A DNA stretch of 64,000 nucleotides, from positions 186,001 to 250,000 of the forward strand of contig CAVUSJ010000008.1 in assembly GCA_963744105.1 (NCBI GenBank), given 5' to 3'. The position numbers were made by a program, and so were the translations under genes. Positions 10,370 to 17,944 of this stretch are shown here, in pieces (the first letter of the stretch is position 1; every line of letters begins with the position of its first letter). This DNA is from DASUPK01 sp963744105. Its GTDB lineage: Bacteria; Actinomycetota; Thermoleophilia; Solirubrobacterales; 70-9. The notes under the pieces were generated by a model. The model was not told the origin of the DNA. It ran no database searches and worked only from the letters and a program-made list of their open reading frames with translations.

Positions 10370-10597
10370 GTGCTCGTCGACGACGTCAAGCGGCTGATCG
10401 AGGGTGCCCTGCCGGGAGCGACCGTCGAGGTGATCGACGAGGGCGGCGGCGACCACCTGCGGGTCAACGTCACCGCCTCGCAGTTCGAGGGCATGAGCCG
10501 CATCGACCAGCACCGGCTCGTCAAGGAGGCCGTCCGGGAGCGCTCGGACACCGGGGAGCTCCACTCGCTCTCGATCAAGACCTCGGTCCCGCAGTAG
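10370..10597 (+). CDS. BolA family protein
   Basis: 75 aa, the usual size for BolA/IbaG. The sequence LIEGALPGATVEVIDEG, then HLRVNVTASQFEG and QHRLVKEAV, matches the BolA fold, including the His that can co-ligate a [2Fe-2S] cluster with a monothiol glutaredoxin. A GTG start at 10370 begins the fold; a TAGAAT -10 box lies at 10354-10359. The next gene is a Grx4-type glutaredoxin and the one after is ErpA, so the three form an Fe-S cluster trafficking group. Confidence 0.85.
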   Translation: MLVDDVKRLIEGALPGATVEVIDEGGGDHLRVNVTASQFEGMSRIDQHRLVKEAVRERSDTGELHSLSIKTSVPQ

Positions 10598-10619
10598 CAC
10601 CTCGCTACGATGGGTCGCG

Positions 10620-11018
10620 ATGACTGAACCCACTTTCAAGGACAGGGTCGAGCAGCTGATCGCCGAGAACGACGTGCTGCTGATGATGAAGGGGACGCCG
10701 GAGGCGCCCGCATGCGGCAACTCGATGCGGGCAATCGCGGCCATCGAGCCCTACGGGGTCGAGTACGCGGCGCTCGACGTGCTCCCCGCGCTCGAGCCGC
10801 TGCGCGAGGTCACCGGCGAGATCGCCGACTGGCGGACATTCCCCCAGCTCTACGTCAAGGGCCGGCTCGTCGGCGGTGCCGACATCGTCGAGGAGATGAA
10901 CGAGTCCGGAGAGCTCGCCGAGCTGCTCGGCGTCGAGCAGCCGGAACAGCCGTCCGCGAAGCAGGAGTTCATCGCGGACAACCCGCAGCAAAGCCCGCCG
11001 ATCCAAATCGATCGCTAG
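10620..11018 (+). CDS. Grx4-type monothiol glutaredoxin with CGNS active site
   Basis: 132 aa. VLLMMKGTPEAPACGNSM is the monothiol glutaredoxin active-site region, and WRTFPQLYVKGRLVGGADIV is the glutathione/cluster-binding segment. The canonical motif is CGFS; here Phe is replaced by Asn (CGNS). Grx4 proteins carry [2Fe-2S] clusters, alone or as heterodimers with BolA, and pass them to acceptors such as ErpA. A 25-residue hydrophilic tail extends past the normal C-terminus. It follows bolA by 22 bases. Confidence 0.88.
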   Translation: MTEPTFKDRVEQLIAENDVLLMMKGTPEAPACGNSMRAIAAIEPYGVEYAALDVLPALEPLREVTGEIADWRTFPQLYVKGRLVGGADIVEEMNESGELAELLGVEQPEQPSAKQEFIADNPQQSPPIQIDR

Positions 11019-11036
11019 TCGCGCAGGCGAATCGAG

Positions 11037-11411
11037 CTAGACGGTCGCGGCCTGCTCGGCCGCGTCTTCCTTCACCTGGAAGGAAGAGCCGCAGCCGCAC
11101 GCGGCGACGACGTTCGGGTTGTTGACCGAGAAGCCGGCGCCCTGGAGGCCGTCGACCCAGTCGACCTCGGAGCCGAAGACGAACTGCATGCTCGTCTTGT
11201 CGACGACGACCGCAACGCCCTGATTCTCGAAGCGGTGGTCGTCCTCCTTGGGCGTGTCGAAGGCGAGGGCGTACTGGAAGCCGGAGCAGCCGCCGCCGCG
11301 AACAGCGACGCGAAGGGCCTGCTCGGCCCCGCTCTCCTGCTCGCCGAGCAGCTCCTTGATCTTGCCCGCCGCCTTGTCGGACAGCGTGATGGGCTGTGGT
11401 GCATCACTCAT
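11037..11411 (-). CDS. erpA: Iron-sulfur cluster insertion protein ErpA/HesB (A-type carrier)
   Basis: 124 aa. The three cluster-binding cysteines are present in GGGCSGFQY and in the C-terminal ACGCGSSF. The start at MSDAPQPITLSDKAAGKIKE (ATG 11411) is supported by the family N-terminus and by a TACAAT -10 box eight bases upstream (11420-11425, minus). The frame is open further upstream but has no homology there. It is convergent with the Grx4 gene, 18 bases apart, and belongs functionally with the neighbouring bolA and Grx4. Confidence 0.9.
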   Translation of the reverse strand: MSDAPQPITLSDKAAGKIKELLGEQESGAEQALRVAVRGGGCSGFQYALAFDTPKEDDHRFENQGVAVVVDKTSMQFVFGSEVDWVDGLQGAGFSVNNPNVVAACGCGSSFQVKEDAAEQAATV

Positions 11412-11481
11412 CGGAAACCATTGTAGAGCCCTCGCCTGCGGGCCCATCAGGGTTTTGCCCGGATCCTCGATACTGGCCGCG

Positions 11482-11709
11482 ATGAGCGCCGCCAACGTCG
11501 AGATCCTCCGCTCTGTCGAGGAGGTGATTGACGCCGGTGACGAGGTCGTCGCCGTGGTCCGGGTCAGCGGGACCTCCAAGGGCGCCGACCTCCCCTTCGA
11601 GCGTCTGTGGGCCTACGTCTGCCGCGTCCGCGATGGGAAGCTCGTCTACCAGCGGGCCTACTGGGACCCGGACGAGGCCTTGGCCGCGGCGGGCGTCTCC
11701 TCCGCGTAG
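11482..11709 (+). CDS. Internally shortened SnoaL-like (NTF2-fold) protein
   Basis: 75 aa, little more than half the usual length of SnoaL-like proteins. It begins with the family N-terminus MSAANVEILR, but what follows (SVEEVIDAGDEVVAVVRV, then FERLWAYVCRVRDGKLVYQR) is the C-terminal half of the fold. About 50-60 residues that normally lie between are missing while the frame is kept. This looks like an in-frame internal deletion, so the product probably cannot form the alpha+beta cone. Its last 52 bases overlap antisense with the GST-like gene. Confidence 0.6.
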   Translation: MSAANVEILRSVEEVIDAGDEVVAVVRVSGTSKGADLPFERLWAYVCRVRDGKLVYQRAYWDPDEALAAAGVSSA

Positions 11710-11954
11710 CGCCAGTCGAGGTACTGCAGGATCCGGCGCGAGTCGCTCACGACCTCGTCGTCGTCGACCAGGACTGGCACGTAGGGCATCTTCGTCAGCT
11801 CCACGATCTCGGGGCGCTGGGAGCGGCGCCGCCGGACGCGCTCCGTTCGGTATTCGAGGCCGAGCTTGTTGAGCCGCCGGGCGACGGCGCCGCACGGGCA
11901 GAGGAAGTTCGTCGGGGTGCCGCAGCGATAGAGGACGCGGCGAGGTTCGCTCAT
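11658..11954 (-). CDS. Glutathione S-transferase N-terminal/glutaredoxin-like domain protein
   Basis: 98 aa. A single thioredoxin-like domain: RRVLYRCGTPTNFLCPCGAVARRL, then MPYVPVLVDDDEVVSDSRRIL, which matches the cis-Pro/V-P-x-L segment and DSxxI of GST N-terminal domains. The CPCG segment could be redox active. There is no C-terminal helical GST domain. Its ATG overlaps the stop of the upstream epimerase by one base (TGATG), indicating translational coupling. Confidence 0.75.
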   Translation of the reverse strand: MSEPRRVLYRCGTPTNFLCPCGAVARRLNKLGLEYRTERVRRRRSQRPEIVELTKMPYVPVLVDDDEVVSDSRRILQYLDWRYAEETPAAAKASSGSQ

Positions 11955-13006
11955 CAGCTGAAGGGAAGCAGGCTGAGGGCGCGGCCGGTTCCGCGCAGCG
12001 CCAGGTCGGTGAGCCGGTGGCCCTCGGCGCGCTGGCCGAGCTCCTCGAGCTGCCAGCGGACGGTGTCCTCCAGGGTCTCCTCGTGCGGGCGCGGCTCCCA
12101 GCCGAGCTGCTTGCGCGCCTTGTCGTTGCGGTAGGTGAACCACTGGGTGCCGGAGCGGACCTCATCGGCCGAGGTGGGCAGCCTCAGCCCGGCGAGCTCC
12201 ATCATCTCGACGCCGGCGAGGACCATGCGGCCCTGCATGCGGATGGGAGGCGGCGGCACGCCGGCGATCCTGCTGAGATCGGCGAAGAGGCGCTGCTGGG
12301 TGAAGTTGCGGCCGGTCAGGAGGTAACGCTCCCCGTCCTCACCGCGCTCGTCGGCCAGCACGTGTCCCTTGGCGACGTCTCGGACGTCGACGATGTTGAT
12401 CGCCCCGTCGAGGTAGCCCGGGATTCGGCGGAGCAGCAGCCGGCGGACCAGGGCGTTCGAGGTGCCGCTCGGGTTCGGATCATCGGGCCCGAGGACGAAG
12501 GACGGGTTGACGATCGTGACGGACAGGCCCTTGGCCGCGGCGCGCATCGAGACCAGCTCCGCCTCGTGCTTGGAGTTGATGTAGGAGATGCCGAGGCGGC
12601 CGACGGTGAACGGTTGGCTTTCGTCGATCGTCTCCCCCTTCCTCGCGGCGCCCACGGCGCTCGAGCTCGAGGTGAGCACCGCCTTCACGACTCCGGCGCG
12701 AAGCGCCTCCTCCATCACGTTGCGGGTCCCCTCGACGTTCACCTCGAAGACGCGGTCGCGCGCCTGGCTCCGCATCGAGGTCGTGCCCGCGACGTGGAAG
12801 ACCCGCTCCACCCCCTTCATCGCCTTGCGCACCGCCTTGCGGTCGGTGACGTCGCCGATCGCGTGCTCGAACTCGATGCCCTCGAGGGGCTTCGTGTTGC
12901 TCTCCTTGCGGACCAGCAGCCTCAGGTCATCGCCGCGGCGAGCCAGTTCCCGGACGACGTGGAGGCCGACAAAGCCCGTCCCACCGGTGACGAGCGTCTT
13001 CGACAT
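11954..13006 (-). CDS. NAD(P)-dependent epimerase/dehydratase (extended SDR)
   Basis: 350 aa. The N-terminal Rossmann motif TLVTGGTGFVGLHVVREL, catalytic YINSKHEAE (YxxxK) and SSSSAVG are all present; the C-terminal part resembles dihydroflavonol-reductase-like proteins. The start MSKTLVTGG at 13006 is chosen because the fold begins there; a TACCAT -10 element (13016-13021, minus) overlaps the -10 region of the divergent degV gene. Substrate unknown. It is coupled to the GST-like gene downstream. Confidence 0.85.
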   Translation of the reverse strand: MSKTLVTGGTGFVGLHVVRELARRGDDLRLLVRKESNTKPLEGIEFEHAIGDVTDRKAVRKAMKGVERVFHVAGTTSMRSQARDRVFEVNVEGTRNVMEEALRAGVVKAVLTSSSSAVGAARKGETIDESQPFTVGRLGISYINSKHEAELVSMRAAAKGLSVTIVNPSFVLGPDDPNPSGTSNALVRRLLLRRIPGYLDGAINIVDVRDVAKGHVLADERGEDGERYLLTGRNFTQQRLFADLSRIAGVPPPPIRMQGRMVLAGVEMMELAGLRLPTSADEVRSGTQWFTYRNDKARKQLGWEPRPHEETLEDTVRWQLEELGQRAEGHRLTDLALRGTGRALSLLPFS

Positions 13007-13031
13007 AGGGCGGGCATGGTAGAACGCTCGC

Positions 13032-13901
13032 ATGCCTCCGACAGCCGTGGTCGCGGACACGACCTCGTACCTGCCGCCGGAGCTGCTCGCGCAGCACGAC
13101 GTCAAGGTCGTCAGCCTCTATGTCGGGATCGAGGGCGAGCAGGAGCGCGAGGCCGACATCGCCGACCTGCACGCCTTCTACGAGCGCCTGCGGGTCTCGG
13201 ATCAGACGGTGACCACCTCGCAGCCCTCGGTCGGAGACTTCATCTCGGTCTACGAGCCGCTGCTGGAAGAGGGCAAGGAGATCGTCTCGATCCACCTGTC
13301 CTCAGGGATCTCGGGGACCTACGAATCGGCAATGCAGGCGCGGGAGCGGCTCACCGCCGACGGCAAGGGCGGCGAGCGCATCGTCGTCTGCGACTCGCTC
13401 ACGGGCGCCGGCGGGATGGGCCTGATGGTGCTGGCGGCGGCTCGCGCGGCCGAGAACGGGGAGAGCGCGGCTCAGGCCAAGGCGCGCGCGGAGGAGGTTC
13501 GCAAGGAGCTCAAGATCTGGTTCGCCGTCGACACGCTCGACTACCTGCGCCGCGGCGGCCGGATCGGCGCCGCCCGCGCCTGGATCGGAACGACGCTGAA
13601 GATCAAGCCGATCCTCACCCTCGACAACGAGATCACGCCGATCGAGCGCGTGCGGACGCGAAGCCGAGCGTTCGAGCGAATGGTCGACTACGCGCGCCAG
13701 CGCCACGATGCGGGCGCCGACGGCTGGGTGGTCCAGCACGTCCAGGACCCCGAGAACGCGCAGCGCCTGATCGAGGCCTGCAGGCCCATCTTCGGCAACG
13801 ACCCGGTCTTCACCTCGGAGGTCGGACCGGTGATCGGGGCCCACGTGGGGCCGGGACTGCTTGGGGTGGGCGGCGTGCCGAGGTCGCTGCTCGAGTTCTA
13901 G
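13032..13901 (+). CDS. DegV family fatty-acid-binding protein
   Basis: 289 aa, typical length. Features of the family are VVADTTSYLPPELL at the N-terminus, TTSQPSVGDF, IVSIHLSSGISGTYESA (lipid headgroup-binding Ser/Thr) and DTLDYLRRGGRIGAA. DegV/FakB proteins bind a fatty acid for kinase FakA; no fakA is visible in the window. The gene is divergent from the epimerase with only 25 bases between the start codons, and overlaps the end of the DUF3618 gene by four bases. Confidence 0.9.
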   Translation: MPPTAVVADTTSYLPPELLAQHDVKVVSLYVGIEGEQEREADIADLHAFYERLRVSDQTVTTSQPSVGDFISVYEPLLEEGKEIVSIHLSSGISGTYESAMQARERLTADGKGGERIVVCDSLTGAGGMGLMVLAAARAAENGESAAQAKARAEEVRKELKIWFAVDTLDYLRRGGRIGAARAWIGTTLKIKPILTLDNEITPIERVRTRSRAFERMVDYARQRHDAGADGWVVQHVQDPENAQRLIEACRPIFGNDPVFTSEVGPVIGAHVGPGLLGVGGVPRSLLEF

Positions 13902-14170
13902 CGTCGTCGGCGGAGCGCGATGGCTCCGCCGATCAGAAAGCCGACGACGGCTGCGCCGACGGCGAGCTCCGTGCGGTGCTCGCGGATCTGCCGCTTGACG
14001 TCCGTGGCCTGAACCCAGCGGTTCCGCAGCGCGTCGACCGACCGCGACAGGTCCTGACGCCGCTGGATGACGTCGCGGCGGATCTGCTCCGAGGAGCGGG
14101 AACCGGGAGGTGGCATGGGTCGGCGCCCGTTCCCTACGGACGAAACGGTCTGGCCAGTGGGCGTGCTCAT
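13898..14170 (-). CDS. DUF3618 family protein
   Basis: 90 aa. RSSEQIRRDVIQRRQDLSRS near residue 25 is the DUF3618 core, followed by a single C-terminal transmembrane helix (ELAVGAAVVGFLIGGAIAL) and an Arg tail. Proteins of this type sit with holin-X and DUF4235 proteins in actinobacteria and are thought to be envelope associated; function is unknown. Its ATG overlaps the stop of the holin-X gene (ATGA). Confidence 0.85.
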   Translation of the reverse strand: MSTPTGQTVSSVGNGRRPMPPPGSRSSEQIRRDVIQRRQDLSRSVDALRNRWVQATDVKRQIREHRTELAVGAAVVGFLIGGAIALRRRR

Positions 14171-14637
14171 GGTCCGTCCTCCTTTCCGTTGTGTCCCTCG
14201 AAGGCGGCCTTGATCTCCTTCGCCTCCTCGATCGCCATGTCGGGAGTGGGAGGCGCCGCGCTCTTGAAGGAGCGATAGGCGAAGAGCCCGCCCGCGATCC
14301 CGATCAGCAGGAAGATCCCCGCCTCGACGAAGAAGCCGGCCCAGGGGTTGTTGAAGACAAGGTCGTTGAGCAGCCAGGCGAAGCCGTTCATCGCGAGCGC
14401 CAGGGCGAGCAGCGCGAAGACGCCCGCCACCAGGCCGGCGACGGAGCCGCGCAGCAGGCTGTTGAACTTCTCCGTGACCTCGGTCTTGGCAAGCTCGATC
14501 TCCTCGCGGATCAGGGTCGAAGCCTGATCGGACACCTCGAAGACCAGCTCCCCCACGGTCATGTCCTCGACCGGGCGCTCGGAGTCGGGTGGCCCCGGAG
14601 GGGCCTGCGTCGGCCGGGTTCCCTCGCCGTTGGTCAC
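14167..14637 (-). CDS. Actinobacterial holin-X superfamily membrane protein (DUF1469)
   Basis: 156 aa. An amphipathic region (VGELVFEVSDQASTLIREEI) leads into two transmembrane helices, GLVAGVFALLALALAMNGFAW and AGFFVEAGIFLLIGIAGGLF, the standard layout of PF07332. The name reflects resemblance to phage holins; chromosomal copies are not known to cause lysis. GTG start at 14637 overlaps the stop of the upstream DUF4235-like gene (GTGA), and its own stop overlaps the DUF3618 start, so the three are translationally coupled. Confidence 0.85.
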   Translation of the reverse strand: MTNGEGTRPTQAPPGPPDSERPVEDMTVGELVFEVSDQASTLIREEIELAKTEVTEKFNSLLRGSVAGLVAGVFALLALALAMNGFAWLLNDLVFNNPWAGFFVEAGIFLLIGIAGGLFAYRSFKSAAPPTPDMAIEEAKEIKAAFEGHNGKEDGP

Positions 14638-14768
14638 TCGGGCGGTTCCTCGTTGAAGACCCGCCGCCAGATCACCTCTGACACCCGGTGGGCGGCGACG
14701 GTCGCAAGCGCGCCGGTGGCCGCCAGCAGACCCGCCCAGATCAATCGCCTCAAGATTTCGCTGTCCAT
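14634..14768 (-). CDS. Small DUF4235-like membrane protein
   Basis: 44 aa, translated from ATG at 14768: MDSEILRRLIWAGLLAATG, then a run ending SEVIWRRVFNEEPPE. One hydrophobic helix followed by a W-R-x-x-x-x-E-x-P-P ending matches DUF4235 (PF14019), a short actinobacterial envelope family. It is easy to miss because of its size. The last bases overlap the start of the holin-X gene (GTGA), making it the first gene of a three-gene operon. Confidence 0.75.
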   Translation of the reverse strand: MDSEILRRLIWAGLLAATGALATVAAHRVSEVIWRRVFNEEPPE

Positions 14769-14795
14769 TGCTTGGTCTCCTCTCCCGGGATCGCG

Positions 14796-16076
14796 CTACC
14801 CGGGCTGCTGCGAGGAGTAAACCAAGTCGGCGCTTCGGCCGTTGGCCTGCGGGGTGGTGCGCTCGGCGTAGGTCGCCCAGCGCTCGAAGAACGTGCGGTA
14901 GACCGCATGCGTCCAGCGCGGATCGGCGGCCTCGAGCAGGCCGTGCGATCCGGCTGGCAGGATCCAGACCCGGACCAGGTCGTTGCCGTTGGCGGCCTGC
15001 TGAAGCATGCGGGCGTGCTCGACCTTGATGATGAAGTCGTCCTCGGGGTGGAGGATGAGCAGCGGGACCTTGGCGTTCGGGACGTGGTCGATGCCCCGGG
15101 CCTGGGTCCAGATCTCCTCTGCGTCGACCGAGTAGTACGGCGCCGAGACGACCTCCATCGCCCGGAGCATGTCCTCGGCCTCCGGAGGCCAGCGTCCCGA
15201 CCGGATCCGGGAGATCAGCGCGGCCTCGAAGGCGCGGTGGATCGGATAGCGCGGATGGCCCCTCGGGACGGGCTCGGAGAGTCGCTCCCAGGCGAGCTTC
15301 GGGATCGCCGGCGGAGACACTGCGAGGATCCCGCCGTCGAGCGACGTGGCGGTGTCCTCCTGATCGCAGGCGTTGAGCACCGAGCTACCCCCGAGAGAGA
15401 TGCCGAGCGTGCCGACGCTCGTGCCGCCAAGCTCCTTCATTAACCGGGCAAGGGCGAGGATGTCGAGCCCCTCCTTCCAGCCGCCCGTCGAAGGCGCCGG
15501 GCTCGTCAGCTCGGTCATGCCGAAGCTGCGCAGGTCGAGGGCGGCGACGTTGAAGCCCCACTCGTAGAAGGCGCGAACCGCGATCTGCCGGACGTAGTCG
15601 AAGCGGCTCGAGGTGAAGAGGCCGTGGACGACGATCAGGCACGGCCTGGCCGCCTCCTGCAGCGCGATCGACGCCGAGATCCGCTCGCCGTCCCCTCCTT
15701 CGACGATGTGGTCCTTGAACTGGCCCGGATAGCGGTAGCCGATCACCGCGCCCTCGCGGTGCTGCGCGACGACGAAGTTGGAGATGTCGGCGAAGCCCTT
15801 GCGCAGCTCCGCGAAGTCGGAGTGGCGCAGGTGCTCCGGGATCGCCTCCAGGTCGCGCATAAGCGCCTCCATCGAGCGCTCGCGCTCCGGCGGCACCGGG
15901 AGGGGCCGCTTGGCGCGGCGCTCGAGCGCCATCAGGAAGTCACGGACTCGGCCGCCGATCAGCTGGCCGAAGAGCCACAGGGGCAGCAGCACGATGCCGA
16001 GCAGGACATTGGCGAGCTTCGCCGTCCCGTGCAGGACCCGGTCCTGCCGTTCGGTCCTGGCGAGGCCTTCCCACAT
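14796..16076 (-). CDS. Membrane-anchored alpha/beta hydrolase
   Basis: 426 aa. A membrane segment near residues 20-42 (AKLANVLLGIVLLPLWLFG) is followed by an alpha/beta hydrolase domain with HGLFTSSRFD (oxyanion loop), GTLGISLGGSS (nucleophile elbow GxSxG, Ser), Asp in LLILHPEDDF and His in PAGSHGLLE. These supply a complete Ser-Asp-His triad of an esterase/lipase-like enzyme with unknown substrate. It lies nine bases after the TetR gene in a nitrilase-TetR-hydrolase operon. Confidence 0.82.
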   Translation of the reverse strand: MWEGLARTERQDRVLHGTAKLANVLLGIVLLPLWLFGQLIGGRVRDFLMALERRAKRPLPVPPERERSMEALMRDLEAIPEHLRHSDFAELRKGFADISNFVVAQHREGAVIGYRYPGQFKDHIVEGGDGERISASIALQEAARPCLIVVHGLFTSSRFDYVRQIAVRAFYEWGFNVAALDLRSFGMTELTSPAPSTGGWKEGLDILALARLMKELGGTSVGTLGISLGGSSVLNACDQEDTATSLDGGILAVSPPAIPKLAWERLSEPVPRGHPRYPIHRAFEAALISRIRSGRWPPEAEDMLRAMEVVSAPYYSVDAEEIWTQARGIDHVPNAKVPLLILHPEDDFIIKVEHARMLQQAANGNDLVRVWILPAGSHGLLEAADPRWTHAVYRTFFERWATYAERTTPQANGRSADLVYSSQQPG

Positions 16077-16085
16077 AACGCGGCG

Positions 16086-16709
16086 CTAGCCGGCCACCGC
16101 GTCGCCGACCAGCCTGGGCTCGAGCCCGTCGCAGATCGTCTCGACGACGAGCCGCTTGGCGCGCTCGTAGTCCTCGTCGGCTGACGGGATCGACTCGAAG
16201 ATCCATCCGGTGAGCAGCTGCTCGATCGCGCCGTAGAAGACCATCGCGGCGAAGCTCGGGTCAACGTCATCGCGGAACTCGCCCGCCTCCTGCGCGTCGG
16301 CGACGATCTCCGCCACCAGGTCGTACGCACGGCGGATCTCGAGCAGGTGGGTGCGTCCGAACGAGTTGGCCGCCCTGGTGACCTCGACGATGATCACCTT
16401 CATCAGCTCGGGCTCGTGGCGGTAGGACTCGATGATGAAGTTGGCGACGCCGGCGAGCTTGTCGCGCGGCGGCGCGTCGCTCTCCCGGACCTCCTGGCTC
16501 GCCTCGACCAGCAGTGCCCAGCGCTCGGAGAAGATCTCGTTGAGCATCTGGTCCTTCGAGTCGAAGTAGTGGTAGACGAGGCCGTAGGCGACGCCGGCCT
16601 GCGCCGCCACGTCGGAGACTCGCGCGCTGTGGAAGCCCTGGCGCGCGAAGACGGTGATCGCTGCGTCGAGGATGGCGCGCCGCTTGTCGGGTGCCGGCGA
16701 CTGGGCCAT
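16086..16709 (-). CDS. TetR/AcrR family transcriptional regulator
   Basis: 207 aa. The HTH is standard: RRAILDAAITVFARQGFH, then VSDVAAQAGVAYGLVYHYFD. The C-terminal domain (GAIEQLLTGWIF) resembles FadR-like TetR_C members that sense acyl-CoAs, though this is only a family resemblance. The start ATG at 16709 overlaps the stop of the nitrilase by one base (TGATG). The perfect palindrome at 17627-17640 upstream of the operon is a good candidate for its autoregulatory operator. Confidence 0.88.
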   Translation of the reverse strand: MAQSPAPDKRRAILDAAITVFARQGFHSARVSDVAAQAGVAYGLVYHYFDSKDQMLNEIFSERWALLVEASQEVRESDAPPRDKLAGVANFIIESYRHEPELMKVIIVEVTRAANSFGRTHLLEIRRAYDLVAEIVADAQEAGEFRDDVDPSFAAMVFYGAIEQLLTGWIFESIPSADEDYERAKRLVVETICDGLEPRLVGDAVAG

Positions 16710-17578
16710 CAGGGCGCTCCCGTCGGGGTAGCGGACTCGGCGACCGACGCATGAACAGGGTCGTGCTCCGGCCAGCTGTAGGCGTCCGGGCGGCGGTGGC
16801 GGAGGGAGGGCAGGCTGTTCCGCATCTCGTTCTGGATGGTGAAGTCGAGATCGGCGGAGATGAAGCACTCGGTGTCGGCGGCCTGCGCCAGGACGACTCC
16901 CCAGGCGTCGACGATCATGGAGCGGCCGTAGCTGCGGTAGTGAGGAGCGGCAAAGCCGATCTGGCCCGCCGCGATCATGAAGACCTGGTTCTCGATCGCC
17001 CGGGCGCGGATCAGTACCTCCCAGTGGTCGCGCCCGGTGCGCTCGGTGAACGCGGCCGGCACGGTGATCACGCGGGCGCCGCGCAGGGCGAGGATCCGGT
17101 AGAGCTCGGGAAAGCGGAGGTCGTAACAGATGGTCAGCCCGATCATCGCGCCGCCGGTCTCGCCGAGCGCGAGCTGGTCGCCGGGCTCCTCGACCGCCGA
17201 CTCGCGGTACTCCACGTCGCCGACCTCGACATCGAACATGTGGATCTTGCGGTAGATCGCGCGCTGCTCGCCGTCGGGCCCGAACAGGACGGAGGTGTTG
17301 GCGAGCTTCTCCTGCTCCGCGACGACCTCCGGAACGCTCCCCGCGACCAGGTGGATGCCGAGCTCGCGGGCCCAGCCCGAGGCCGCGCTCAGCGCGGGGC
17401 CGTCGAGTGGCTCGGCGGTTGAGCGAATCGCCTCCGGCGAGCCGAGCACGGTCCACTTCTCGGGCAGCACGACCAGCTCCGCGCCCTCGGCGGCGGCCCC
17501 CCGAACGAGGCGCTCGGCAACCTCGAGGTTGCGGTCGTATTCGTCAGTGGAGTTGAGCTGTACGGCGGCGGCGCGCAT
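16709..17578 (-). CDS. Carbon-nitrogen hydrolase (nitrilase superfamily)
   Basis: 289 aa. The Glu-Lys-Cys triad is visible: Glu in ELVVLPEKW, Lys in AIYRKIHMFD, Cys in LTICYDLRFPELY. YRKIHMFDV and ICYDLRFPE are typical of the omega-amidase/NIT2 branch, so a deaminated-glutamine-type amidase is plausible but unproven. The start MRAAAVQLNS is chosen because the family N-terminus begins there. First gene of the nitrilase-TetR-hydrolase operon. Confidence 0.88.
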   Translation of the reverse strand: MRAAAVQLNSTDEYDRNLEVAERLVRGAAAEGAELVVLPEKWTVLGSPEAIRSTAEPLDGPALSAASGWARELGIHLVAGSVPEVVAEQEKLANTSVLFGPDGEQRAIYRKIHMFDVEVGDVEYRESAVEEPGDQLALGETGGAMIGLTICYDLRFPELYRILALRGARVITVPAAFTERTGRDHWEVLIRARAIENQVFMIAAGQIGFAAPHYRSYGRSMIVDAWGVVLAQAADTECFISADLDFTIQNEMRNSLPSLRHRRPDAYSWPEHDPVHASVAESATPTGAP

Positions 17579-17626
17579 ATCTCTCCTGCCGCAGGCCCGG
17601 GATTTTCGTGCACATCCGGGTTCGGC

Positions 17627-17640
17627 TGACTGACCAGTCA
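17627..17640. promoter_or_regulatory. Palindromic operator upstream of nitrilase-tetR operon
   Basis: TGACTG-AC-CAGTCA is a perfect inverted repeat with six-base arms and a two-base centre, 49 bases upstream of the nitrilase start. It resembles the TGAC/GTCA-type operators known for several TetR regulators of lipid genes. The TetR gene in the operon is its likely ligand. It could also affect the divergent mscS region, which starts at 17663. Confidence 0.65.
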
Positions 17641-17662
17641 ATCTAGCGGCCGCATCGCCCGG

Positions 17663-17932
17663 ATGCGTTCAGTGGGTGACCCCACGCACGTTTTCGATCC
17701 GGCCAGAGGCGGAAAGCGGCAAGGAGTGATCAGAAAGCTGCTGCCCCGAACCCGAACGGCCTTCGAGTCGCGGACCCAGGTATGGCGCGAGGTCGGGCTC
17801 GGCTCCGAGATCGACCCCGCCGCCGCGCGGCGCTCCAAGGGCGAAGCGCTGCTGCTCCTCGCCCTGATCGGGGGCGTCCTCTTCTGCTTCACCGAGCGCA
17901 AGACGCTCTTCCCGGCTACGGCCTCGAGGTGA
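17663..17932 (+). pseudogene. N-terminal fragment of MscS channel gene, interrupted by TGA after frameshift
   Basis: The frame reads a basic N-terminus, then KGEALLLLALIGGVLFCFTE and RKTLFP, a first membrane helix. It then runs through ATASR into TGA at 17930-17932. Reading one base shifted from about 17913 gives GYGLEVRIAT, which looks like the natural continuation, and shifting back at about 17944 joins the channel core VIMLVLLGWGLAR. Two compensating single-base changes, in CCC near 17911 and GGG near 17943, therefore explain the break. Either the gene is damaged or the sequence has two homopolymer errors. The start could also be a downstream GTG. Confidence 0.55.
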
Positions 17933-17944
17933 GGATCGCCACGG

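Noticed and set aside
12017..14278. 753-codon plus-strand open frame across the epimerase and degV region
   Set aside because: It crosses two real genes on opposite strands (epimerase and DegV) and has no recognisable fold; composition is that of a shadow frame.
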